Assembly (NCBI RefSeq): GCF_040183065.1
Contig: NC_091119.1
Location: 109,290,263 to 109,354,262, forward strand
Source of the DNA: Periplaneta americana
Taxonomy: Eukaryota; Arthropoda; Insecta; Blattodea; Blattidae
DNA length: 64,000 nt
Direction of reading: 5' to 3'
The notes below the pieces were generated by a model. The model searched no databases, was not told the DNA's origin, and saw only the letters and a list, made by a program, of their open reading frames with translations. Positions 45,990-55,703 of this stretch are shown here, piece after piece. Made by a program: the position numbers and the translations under genes. Numbering within the stretch: the stretch's first letter is position 1; every line of letters begins with the position of its first letter.

Positions 45990-46220
45990 ACTTATACTAA
46001 TCTTATTTTCACATAATGGGTCGTCACATTTGTAAAACAAAATAGTTACACACGAAATAGGTGATTTTTTAAAAATACAATTTATAGAAATTGAATTATA
46101 TTGTGCATCTCGGAAACCCGAACTGATGGAATATTTTGTTTGTTATTTTTTAATTCAGGAGGTCGAAATTAATAAGAATGTATTAGTTTTATGTCTGACG
46201 CAAAATGACTGTTGACCAGT

Positions 46221-46221
<1 letters not shown>
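45990..46221. other. Spacer
   Basis: AT-rich, nothing recognised. Confidence 0.4.

Positions 46222-46290
<69 letters not shown>
46222..46290. repeat. (AAT)n microsatellite
   Basis: About 23 uninterrupted triplets. Confidence 0.97.
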
Positions 46291-46292
<2 letters not shown>

Positions 46293-46429
46293 TAGTATAA
46301 AATGGTATGACTATGTACTACAGCCAAATGTTTCTATGAATCATATAATATTATACCACCAATTTGATACTGATCGTACAGTAAGAGATAATAAATAAGT
46401 CGGATGATGAAATCCGTAGTTTAGATGCA

Positions 46430-46545
46430 AAGGCATGCCTGCTGTTGATGCTGATTTACCACACAACCGGAACTTGGTGTCTAAAGAAGCTGAAGAACAG
46501 CTAAGATATAAGAACCTCACAACTAAGGTGAGCAGAATGTGAGAT
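46430..46545 (+). pseudogene. Short LINE or retroelement fragment
   Basis: The reading DADLPHNRNLVSKEAEEQLR followed by YKNLTTKVSRM and a stop resembles the 'D-V-x-x-P-x-D/N-x-N-x-x-x-K-E-x-E-K-x-x-K-Y-x-x-L-x-x-E-x-x-R-M-W' region that follows the polymerase in endonuclease-reverse transcriptase proteins of many animals. It is only about 38 codons long and has a frameshift at its start. Family assignment is tentative. Confidence 0.55.
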
Positions 46546-47394
46546 GTAGGATTGGTATTGTATTAATTAAACACGTAATCTTACACTTCTGCTCATATAC
46601 CGCGAAGGCTGGCACAGTATCTATTAAAACTATCAGAACAGGGAAACATGTGACAAATAAAAGACATTGCTATACTTGGAACTGCTCACTTTCTTCGAAA
46701 TCGGTTGTAGAAGAAACTAACCTCTCCGGATCTGCTACTGAGAAAGCTGGATTCAGTATGGAATGGATCTCCTTACACAATCGATTATTATTATTTTATA
46801 TTTGCTGAAAATAACAAATAACTGATTACGTGAAATTGTAGTTTCCAGGAGAGAGATAGTAAGACTTTTCTCCAGTAAGATTTTATATTAATCTTTTGTA
46901 TTATGTTTTCCTATTTTACGGTAACTTGTGTCATGCTGACCACATAGCCAGGTAGTCGCAAGAGCAGTGTGTATTATCTGTTCGCTGGAGTGGATATGGG
47001 TGCAGTTCTTGAAAGCAGATGAAATGACGGAACTTGAGTTTCTGAAGATAATATTTGACATGGTCCTCGTTGTGCTTGGGCAGGGAGGAGGGAATTATTG
47101 AGCAGGGTCATAAACTGCAGAGCGGCAGACGGTGGTATGTGGGGACGTCTTCACAGCCTGGTAACAATGAAGTAAGGGGTGACATTCTTATGCCTGCAGA
47201 GTGTGCTACAAGCTCTTATAATTCAGTTCCATACCAGACGTACACCGTAGAAGTTGTCGTAATATTATGGATCAAGTGTATCTTGCTAATAGTTTCTCTT
47301 TGAGTCCTTCGGTTTCATCTATCTTGCTGATAGTTATCCTATTCATCAGTAATGAAAACAATGAGAAAGAAGCAATATACTAAAATATTATAAT
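46546..47394. other. Spacer, nothing recognised
   Basis: The open frame at 46539-46808 has no recognised domain. A GC-richer piece lies near 47050-47220. Confidence 0.4.
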
Positions 47395-47830
47395 TACATA
47401 TTATATGGTGTGATATGTTCCTTGTAACGTGATTTAAATATTTTCCAGTGTGTCCAATGTAGAAGTCGTTGCAACTATTGCATTATAGTTTATATACACC
47501 TGTTAAATTGTATTTATTTGTATCTCTTCTCTGCGTGGAAGATAATTTACAACATATTACAAGGAACATATTACAGCCATAACAAACTACACAACAATTC
47601 AATCTACGCAGAACACATCACAAACACCAGTCACAATTACAGCAACATAGACACTGACATGAAAATACTACATATCCGGCCAAAAATTAGAAACTTGACT
47701 AGAACAATATGACATTTACAAACATACAAAAATACACTCACAGCACATTCTGAATACTCAATTCAATTTCAAAATACACATCCTTTCCGACACAATCATG
47801 AACACACCCCACCACAACAGAAAACCTGAA
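47395..47830. pseudogene. Penelope-like element, GIY-YIG endonuclease part, halves in opposite orientation
   Basis: The minus strand (47515 to about 47399) reads LTGVYKL.CNSCNDFYIGHT-GK, the GIY-YIG nuclease core (GVY...YIG), then in a shifted frame RYKEHITPYN. The plus strand (about 47535-47830) repeats the RYKEHIT-equivalent and continues with NNSIYAEHITNTSHNYSNID and TDMKILHI, then EQYDIYKHTK-like text in another frame, which is the C-terminal half of the same domain. The two halves therefore stand head to head and share about 35 bp at the join. Such a 5' inversion is expected from twin priming. No reverse transcriptase part is seen, and frames are broken. Confidence 0.8.
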
Positions 47831-48398
47831 TACGATGTAAGAGTAATGGAACGGAGAAAAATTCTCTCCGGCGCCGGGATTTGAACCCGGATTTTCAGCT
47901 CTACGTGCTGATGCTTTATCCACTAAGCCACACCGTTCCATTACTCTTACATCGTATGATGACGCAGAATATCTGTATGGAAAATCATATGTACTTCGGT
48001 ACATTAAAATAATATATATGCTATGCGTAAATCACTTCGTGATTTAAGACGGCGCTTATTCCGTCGGATCCCGGCCAACTAGTCACTCATAACGAGTGCA
48101 CCTCAGCACATGTGTGGACTTCGGTCCTACGTTCATAGACATCTATGACGTAGTGCAGAGGGCAGCCACTAGAGGGAACCCAAGAGTTGGAGCTTAATCT
48201 GAGACGATTCTGTCCGACGCCGGGGTGGTATCCGGTGTGGCTTAGTGGATAAAGCATCAGCTCGTAGAGCTGAAAACCCGGGTTCAAATCCCGGCGCCGG
48301 AGAGAATTTTTCTCCGTTCCATTACTCTTACATCGTATGATGACGCAGAATATCTGGATGGAAAATCATATGTACTTCGGTACATTAAAATAATATAT
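47831..48398 (+). mobile_element. Composite SINE, 568 bp, flipped 5' tRNA head, 12-bp target duplication
   Basis: The insertion is flanked by agaaaacctgaa (47819-47830 and 48399-48410). Its left part is a tRNA-like head on the minus strand, enclosed by perfect 25-bp inverted repeats (atacgatgtaagagtaatgg... at 47830-47854 and its inverse at 47934-47958). Then come a tail with catatgtacttcggtacat, a middle segment, a second tRNA-like head on plus (gtgtggcttagtggataaag; B-box gggttcaaatcccgg) and the same tail again, 381 bp downstream. The head resembles a tRNA but lacks U33 in the anticodon loop. It inserted into Penelope DNA. Confidence 0.85.
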
Positions 48399-48573
48399 AG
48401 AAAACCTGAAGATAGCGCGGGATCTACTCTAGGCTTCGGACAATGAAGACTGTCACTTCGAAACTAGTTAACCAGGCAATTTTGTAATGTTAAGTAATGC
48501 AATAAAGAAATTACAAGGTTAATCCGTGATTATATGTGTTATAAGTGTGTATCCAGCAATTAATAAATCTTTA
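48399..48573 (+). other. Probable 3' continuation of the Penelope-like element
   Basis: After the target duplication the text 'cctgaagatagcgcggg ... cttcgaaac' resembles the non-coding end of Penelope-like elements, as expected if the SINE split that element. Confidence 0.4.
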
Positions 48574-48575
48574 TA

Positions 48576-49165
48576 CTGGGTGTTCAGTTCAAAATGTGTC
48601 ATGGCTCGCTGTATGCCGTCATGTGGCTAGCCGATGAGCCTAGAGAATTCAATCTTCCTACACTTCCGCAGAGGTGTATCACCTAAGAGGCAGAAAAGCT
48701 GCCTAGCAAGTACGGGGTTCATTCTGAAGAGTACGTACCGATACTTACGGTAACGCCGGTAGTGGCAGGAATGTGAACTGTTTGGAAATACGTACTGTCG
48801 GGATATGGGGAGAGGGTTAAGACGATTACTTACGTATTTGTTGACATTAACTTCGACGGTCAACATGGACACGGAGCATTTGATTTGTGTTGTGGAATGT
48901 TACCGTACGCAACCGATGATAACAAATACCCTGCGTACGACTTGCCGGCGCAAAACACAGTTCGAAAGAGGTTATGGTAGCACACAGACGGTACAGACCG
49001 CCATCTGTTGCTACGACGTTCAAGTTATACCGTACACGTTCTCAAGTTCAGATAGAAGAACGCCTTAAATAATAGGCAACTTCTCTAACATATAAGCTGA
49101 AACTCGTTTCAAATCGGTGACCCAACAACAGTGACGTCATGACACACTTTGAAATGAACACCCAG
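48576..49165. mobile_element. 590-bp non-autonomous DNA transposon with TA target sites
   Basis: The left end ctgggtgttcagttcaaaat and the inverse right end ctgggtgttcatttcaaagt run on together through TGTGTCATG (about 30 bp, three mismatches), with TA outside both. The interior is GC-richer than the neighbourhood and keeps open frames on both strands (48627-48872 minus; 48805-49068 plus), neither with a domain I can name. The ends fit the IS630/Tc1-mariner superfamily. Confidence 0.88.
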
Positions 49166-49167
49166 TA

Positions 49168-49316
49168 GTAGCTTACTATCTGCGGGAATTAAAGCTATGT
49201 ATCATGTGTCATAGATTCATGGCATGTGGAAGAATATTGTATTTCTATTAGTGGATCCAGACAAAAATTGTTTGCCAATTCATACACACAGTGAATTTCC
49301 ACACTGACTTCTACAG
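49168..49316. other. Spacer
   Basis: Ends in a pyrimidine-rich stretch that could serve as a 3' splice site (see 49317). Confidence 0.35.
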
Positions 49317-49463
49317 TTGGATGAGTCTTCAAATACTACTACCACTACTACTCAACGTAGTAGATCACATGGGGGAAGTCCACCAAGAGTTTGTATTGCC
49401 GATTTTATTAAGTTGGTAAATAGTCCTACTGTTGGACTTGCTGTCACGGAAGCTATACAGTAA
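49317..49463 (+). CDS. Candidate terminal exon of an unknown gene, 48 codons
   Basis: A pyrimidine-rich stretch and 'cttctacag' (AG at 49315-49316) resemble a 3' splice acceptor. The frame that begins there reads LDESSNTTTTTTQRSRSHGG then SPPRVCIADFIKLVNSPTVG and LAVTEAIQ, and ends at TAA (49461-49463). The second half has complex, non-repetitive composition unlike the chance frames around it. There is no recognised family. An in-frame stop lies just upstream of the acceptor, so only a spliced product would use it. It may equally be part of an unrecognised transposon. Confidence 0.22.
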   Translation: MDESSNTTTTTTQRSRSHGGSPPRVCIADFIKLVNSPTVGLAVTEAIQ

Positions 49464-50418
49464 TCCTTATGCAGGGGAATTCTGTTTTATTCGATAGGGG
49501 AGTTTTATACAGTACAAATAGAAATGTGAGTTGTGTGAGTCGAAGTGACGTGGCGTTGTCATCCAGTAACATCCAACTGCCATGTTGCCTTACGTCCCGC
49601 GTTAAAACTGCATCATTATGCAGCGGTAATTGAATATGACAACATGCGATTTTTTGGGGCAGAGGGTGACGGATTTATGCTGAACTAGAAATTAAACTAA
49701 GCCCACATTACATTTCTCCGCAGCGCGAACTGCCGCATTGTGTAGCACGGCATATCGGTTAAATACGACCTTCACATGCTAATAAAACTATAACCAGTTA
49801 CATAGTCCATCAAGGCAGTACGGTTATATGTGTAGTTCTGGAAATAGTTCACACTGTCGAAAATTTATTAACTCGAGCTTATAAAATAGAAAGGGACACG
49901 CGTCGCTGCGAGCTAACAAATCATGTTGCAATACAACAGCTCTTAAAGCAGTCTACTTCGAATGTGTACACAGATACATGTCATTTAAATGAACCTTGAA
50001 TACTGTACTACAGTTGTGAATAACAGCTAATTGTGGTGTAAACTTACTGTAGTATATCGATGTCATATATCTCAGATCACAGTAAAGAACTTCTCAAATA
50101 GTACTCGGCGGAATATTTAATTTGTGACACGAATGCCACCATGTTTATACTTTTGGCTTTACTATTTTTAACTGATCTGAATGAAGGGGGCAGAGTAACG
50201 ATGAATTGTTCAATGGTTGATCTGTTTGGGCTTTTTCCATTGCTAATTGTCGAAATAATAACTATTACCATTAGAATTTGTTTCCAATTTAAATATGTAA
50301 CTTTAATTAATTATTAGTTGTCAGAATAAAATGTCTCGCGTTACCACCAGCTAATAACTATAGTTTTTCTTCAGTAGATATCAAGAACGGATTGACATAG
50401 AGTTTTGTATGCCCATAG
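49464..50418. other. Spacer, nothing recognised
   Basis: A GC-richer stretch at 49540-49780 shows no readable frame. Confidence 0.4.
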
Positions 50419-51224
50419 GTGCGTCCACACCGAAGCCGCTGTGCCAATTGGCATTGCCAAGCGGCTTGTGTGTGGATGTCTAGTTTGCTTTTGCTGCGTT
50501 GCAAATTAGCCAGGTGGCATGCCATTTCTCAAAAAGTGTGTCCACACCGGGGCCGTTGTGCCAACTGACATTGTCAAGCGTCTGGTATGGACGTCTAGTT
50601 GGCATTTGTCGCGCTGCAAATTAGCCAGGTGGCTTGCCGATCTTTAACAAGTGTGTCCACACTGGGGCCATTGTGCCAACTGACATTGTCAAGCGTCTGG
50701 TATAGACGTTTAGTTGGCTTTTGCCACGTTGCAAATTAGCCAGGTGGCATGCCGATCTTTACAAAGTGTGTCCACACTGGGGCCGTTGTGCCAGCTAACA
50801 TTGTCAAGCGTCTGGTATGGACGTCTAGTTGGCTCTTGCCACGTTGCAAATTAGCCAGGTGGCATGCCGATCTTCAAAAAGTGTGTCCACATTGGGGCCG
50901 TTGTGCCAACTGACATTGTCAAGCGTCTGGTATGGACGTCTAGTTGGCTTTTGCCACGTTGCAAATTAGCCAGGTGGCATGCCGATCTTTAAAAAGTGTG
51001 TCCACACTGGGGCCGTTGTGCCAACTGACATTGTCAAGCGTCTGGTATGGACGTCTAGTTGGCTTTTGCGGCTTTGCAAATTATCCAGGTGGCATGCCGA
51101 TCTTTGAAAAATGCGTCCACACCGGGGCCGTTGTGCCAAGTGACATTGTCAAGTGTCTGGTATAGATGTCTAGTTGGCTTTTGCCGCGTTGAAAATTAGC
51201 CAGGTGGCATGCCAATCTTGAAAC
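50419..51224. repeat. Seven tandem copies of a 115-bp unit
   Basis: Units start at 50419, 50536, 50651, 50766, 50881, 50996 and 51111. After a first period of 117 every spacing is 115. The consensus begins gtgtgtccacactggggccg, includes ttgtgccaactgacattgtc and tctagttggcttttgccacg, and ends ccaggtggcatgccgatctt. Inner units are nearly identical, while the first and last are the most diverged, as in arrays homogenised by unequal exchange. GC content is well above the flanks. The plus frame at 50944-51165 is a by-product of the array. Confidence 0.95.
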
Positions 51225-51802
51225 CGACAGTTGTCGGTCTCCCTCAAAGGAAGCCAAGCCTACACAAGCAGTGAAGACGTGCCAAGCAGCATAGTTTGCA
51301 ACACTCTTCCTTTAATAGAATTTACCACTTTAGTGACAGATTTTAAAACACAATCTGTACCAGACGTTAACTATTTCGATGCAAGAGCTTCTCGATGTAA
51401 AAACAGTGTAGCTATTCAGAATTATCTCTTTTAATCCGACATTGAGACCACTTCGATGTCCTATCATTTCCCTGGCGCCAGGGATGTGTTTCATGCTTGG
51501 TACTATTTTTCGAGGTCGGGCAGCGTCAGGGTAATTTTATATACAACCAATATAATTGCTGGATATTCATTGTTATCATTATTAAGCACTACAGGAATAT
51601 TGTAAAATTATATGTTATTAAGGCTATTAATTCATACTCAAATTGTATTACTATAGTCAAATTTTACATTGTAAAATGTCCAATTTTATTCATATTTCAA
51701 CAATTTCATTGTGAAGTCTACTCCGCAGATCTACTAATCTCTACATCTAAATTCGAATTCATGTATTTTCGTCTGACATTTTATAAGTAAATTCCTGCGG
51801 AA
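51225..51802. other. Spacer after the tandem array
   Basis: The frame at 51231-51434 begins directly after the array and shows no domain. The rest is AT-rich. Confidence 0.35.
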
Positions 51803-51843
<41 letters not shown>

Positions 51844-51862
51844 AATGGTGGTGGTGGTGGTG
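51803..51862. repeat. (ATG)n/(GTG)n microsatellite
   Basis: About 14 ATG triplets are followed by a short (GTG)n run. It creates false poly-Met and poly-Ser frames. Confidence 0.95.
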
Positions 51863-52489
51863 AGGACGACGATGAAAACAAATTACTACAATCGGTACTA
51901 CCGAAATCACAGAGCCAGGGCACTCTTTTGTTTAAAAATATGCCACTGCTTGGCGCCATCTGTGCATATATCTACCAATGCATTTCATCCAGTAAATATC
52001 GTACCGTTACGTATTGGATAATACATTGCATTAAAGTGATCAATAGAAATTTTCTGGTAGTATTGGCTTCTAGTAGTTTATTAAATAGTCTCTTCCGTAA
52101 TATCTTTCTCTGTATCATATATTAAAAGACTACTTATGAAATGGAAATATATTCTGTGGATTCGTACACGTACTTTTTTTATATTTTCGAGAACTTGCAT
52201 TTCAATTCCTTCAGCCATGTCGCCTATCCTTCTTTGAATCGTGTTATTGGAGAGAGATATAATACTTACCCACATTAATAGAATCACCTGCAATTTGCCA
52301 AACAATTAATTTTAATTCTTCATTTATTGCAATTTTACAGTTAAAAATTAAATTATATTATCTTTAATTCATTTTCAGAATATATTTTGAACAATATTTG
52401 TATTTTCAGATTAAAAAGTGGCAAAATACTCTAGATAAGCCCATATGAAGTACTTAATAATTTACGAGTCCTTCTTTTACTCTAATAAC
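51863..52489. other. AT-rich spacer, nothing recognised
   Basis: No supported feature. Confidence 0.4.
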
Positions 52490-52789
52490 GTGATCAACTT
52501 CACCTCTGATTGAGGTTCTGGCTGATATGCAAATCTATTATCAGGCAGTATATCTCACTTGGCGTTATGTGTTAGAGGAAGAACAATTGTTTGTATATAT
52601 CTGAAGTCTGATTAGTGTAATACGTAGCTAATCGGTGATGTATCCAATGGACGGAGAAAGGAACTGGTCACCTACCCTATTATCTCCTGGTCTAGTTGCT
52701 TCATAAGTGGTGCCTTTTGCTATCATTTGTGAAGCTCATACCTGTCTTCGGACAATTGACTAAAGAACAACTTTGCATGGCATGCTCTC
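52490..52789. other. Possible interspersed repeat of unknown type
   Basis: The stretch with 'acgtagctaatcggtgatgt', 'aatggacggagaaaggaact' and 'cctgtcttcggacaattgac' is more complex than its flanks and looks familiar as a high-copy insect repeat. That is from memory, with no second copy in this window. Confidence 0.3.
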
Positions 52790-54020
52790 AGTGCTGGATT
52801 GCATCACATTCTGGATTCTATTATTGTGATTCCAAAACTGAAGTAGGCGTTCAATTAGTTGTATTTTAATTGCAATAACCTATTTAGTCATTTCCCTTTT
52901 CACCAGGACCCACAAATTCTTGATTGTGTTCAAATGCAGAGAATTTTCGGGCCAAGAATAACGAAGGATGTTTTTTTCTGACATAGAAAGACTTTCACTC
53001 TTTTATCAGTGTGACAAAGTGCCACATCATGCATAAATACACATTACTCTCCATTTCGATACCAGTATTTTAATTTGTGAAATTAGTCGTGTCTTCAACA
53101 CATTGATATACAGGTCCTGTTTTATTATCCCCTGAACAATGTACAGGCAATCTGTACCTTTTTCTGATAACACTGACCACAACGTGATCGATGTTGGATG
53201 CTTCACAGTTTCAACACTGCGTTCAGAATTCTTATTTTTTCGTAGGGAAAACGTTTCTTTAGCAAATATACACTGAAAGATTGATTCGTACGGAAAGAAT
53301 ACGTGAGGAAGATATAAATAAAGTATGAGGAGTATAAATTTTGAAATTTAATAGTGTTTAGTAGTATTAGTAGTATTTATTTATTTATTTAACCTGGTAG
53401 AGATAAGTCCGTCAGGCCTTCTCTGCCCCTCTACCAGGGGATTACAACTATAATATGAAGAATAAAATTAGGCCTACCATTAATATTTATTGTTGGATAT
53501 AAATTTAAAATAAGGTATTAGAACTTACACAATGTTTAGTACGTATAGTCTACTTTTACAATCTTTCATAGTGCAATGTTAGTGCTGCTTTGCCCAAAAT
53601 AGACGTTCTTTCAACAATGCATCTGTCAGAAAAGTTTCTTTTTAGTAGTCCTTGTAGCACTTGCAATCTTGCTCGTACAATCTCCTGCGCACAATACTTT
53701 CAGAAATCTCAATTCTCTCACATTCCAACGTAGTTTCCAACTGATACATGCTCTTTTTTATGTTTTTCCTGCATATCTTGAGAATTTTCCTGCTATCTCT
53801 TGGTGATGTTTTTCTTTTTGAACAGCATTTTCTTACATGATGAGAAGATAAATTTTCTCCCGTTTCCCGTTCCTTCTAATGCGGCTGACAAGAGCTGTTC
53901 TGAAAGATGCTAAATTTCCTCTTAATTTCTCTTTGTGAGAAATTCTGTGTTCTGGATTGAAGCTGCATCCCCAGACTTCTTCCGAAGCATGAGATATTAA
54001 TTTTTCCCGTGACAAACACT
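52790..54020 (-). pseudogene. Tc1-type transposase relic, split by a LINE tail
   Basis: Minus strand from 54020: KLISHASEEVWGC at the start, then QNFSQREIKRKFSIFQNSSC (first helix-turn-helix; family form is SQREIARKL), TSPRDSRKILKICRKNIKKS and RRRLYEQDCKCYKDY (second DNA-binding part). The remainder then follows beyond an unrelated insertion at about 53370-53460: RNSERSVETVKHPTSITLWS, VLSEKGTDCLYIVQGIIKQD, and VCVFMHDVALCHTDKRVK, where family members read FQQDGAPCHTAKRVK and so keep one Asp. The third catalytic block is too decayed to read. Many stops and frameshifts. It is far older than the copy at 18988-19995. Confidence 0.78.
53370..53460 (-). mobile_element. Retroelement 3' tail inserted in the Tc1 relic
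   Basis: Read on the minus strand, 'gaggggcagagaaggcctga' followed by cggacttatctctaccagg and (TAAA)n matches 56335-56395 on the plus strand almost base for base. Such a conserved end before a TAAA-type repeat suggests a LINE or SINE 3' end. Confidence 0.7.
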
Positions 54021-54938
54021 GACAAAAACATTCCAAAGGCACAATGTGCGATATGTAATAAATTAAAAATACTAGGATACTTTATTACTGCAAACCAATC
54101 TAATATCTCACTGTGACTGTGAACGATTGTGGAATGTAATACGAACACTCAAAGAGCCTTAACATCTAATATCCTCGAAATGAAAGACATTATTGTTACC
54201 ATATGCTGCAGGCATAATCAGTAATTAGAAGATACTGTATATGCTTGAGATTTCATCCTCCATTTTTTTTATGAGCAATTATTTCCACCACATTCACAGC
54301 TGTCGATGAAAGCAGATTTTAATAATTGTATTTCGATTACTGGATTTTGCAATGCGAACTTGCTATAGTCGCGTCGCTGTTATTTCCGGCGTGAATCATC
54401 CTCTTTCCTTACGCTTTAGGCAATGAAGACTCTGTAAAGTCTAGGTAGATATTATCGTTCGCCATTTTTGTTCTTTCGTTGCCGAGCTACCAGACGAGGA
54501 ATATTTGCCGCACCATTAAACATTATCATGCCATAGCTCCTATGATAATAAATCAAACGTACTGTAATTTTTAGGATACATAGATAAATGTCTAACAAAA
54601 GCATAGAAAAAATTCTAAATCAAAATCTTTTTTGAAAAGTTTGAAAAAAAAATTATTAACTTTGAAGCGAGCCGTTTAAAATATACATTGACACGATAAG
54701 CGACAAACCTTTTTATTTTTCACGTTAGATAGGGGAGTCAAAGCGAGAGAAATGTTTAGAAAGAATGGACATTACTTTTAAAAGTGACTGCTACTCAAAA
54801 TCTTTACTGGTTTGCGAGTTACGGTGAGTTAAAGAAATGAGTTTTCTTTTTTGCCTGGCAAACTTTCGTATGTAGAATGACAACTTAAGGCCGGTTCGAA
54901 ATAAACCGGGAACGGAAACGACAACGATAACGAGAACG
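54021..54938. other. Spacer, probably part of a larger unrecognised repeat
   Basis: Complex sequence (54360-54560) runs towards the hairpin at 54939. It may form one element with it, but no matching end was found. Confidence 0.3.
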
Positions 54939-55030
54939 GTAATATTGTTAAAATAAATGTATTTAAATGTAAGTATTCACAATTTACTATTGTGAATGCT
55001 CATATTTAAATACATTTATTTTAACATTAC
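54939..55030. repeat. 92-bp hairpin, arms of about 44 bp
   Basis: gttaaaataaatgtatttaa on the left is matched by its inverse on the right, and the pairing runs on to a loop of a few bases near 54985 (ttcacaat/attgtgaa). Just left of it is an imperfect 'aacgg/aacga' repeat (accgggaacggaaacgacaa), which has no counterpart on the right. The structure therefore looks like a foldback element with one outer arm lost. Confidence 0.85.
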
Positions 55031-55695
55031 TAGTTCAAAAAACCTTACAAATATGCTATTCCTCGAAAATAATTATATGTATAGAGCGATAGGAGATACC
55101 ACGTAATTTACGTGGCTAACCTTGATTAGGAATAACGGTAAACTATATTTTCAATGGCTTCAAAATTTGATACCAAGAATTTGAGTAACTATCTATTTTC
55201 AGCGCTCTTCAATAACTTGACATGGTTCACTGAGTCTGTTTTACCAGTCACTATTTTCAGTACACTATTTCTAAGAATTAATCTTTGTTTACTAATAGTT
55301 CACATTACGGAACACGTGATCAAGAGTTTGTGGATTTAATTTACAAGGACGTATCGGATTATCTTTGATCTTAAATCCATGAAAGTATGATCTTAGTTTT
55401 TCATGAATTGTTGTGTTGATAGGTAAATTTGTACAAATTTGTAGCTTTTTAGATATGGAAGTACTGTGTGTGGGCCTATATCGTCGCCTTGCAGACTAAG
55501 AGACGTAAGTCCAAAAAATCTATTTTAGAGTTACGCCGGTTTTGAATACATCCATATGTAGTTTACATAGACTACGGAAGTAGGGCATATCACTAAACTC
55601 GATTTTTTGGAGTTATGTCTCTTTGTGTGTAAAGCGACGATATGTGGTTCACAACTACCCAACACTGCGACCCAGTAATTCTGGAGCGCTTACCC
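55031..55695. other. AT-rich spacer, nothing recognised
   Basis: No supported feature. Confidence 0.4.
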
Positions 55696-55703
55696 TTCAG
55701 TTA

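Noticed and set aside
50944-51165. Open frame inside the 115-bp array, with internal repeat
   Set aside because: The frame follows from the tandem units (period not a multiple of three, but a chance absence of stops) and shows no protein-like features.
51759-51959. Poly-Ser/Pro frame and the opposed poly-Met frame
   Set aside because: Both come from the (ATG)n/(GTG)n microsatellite.
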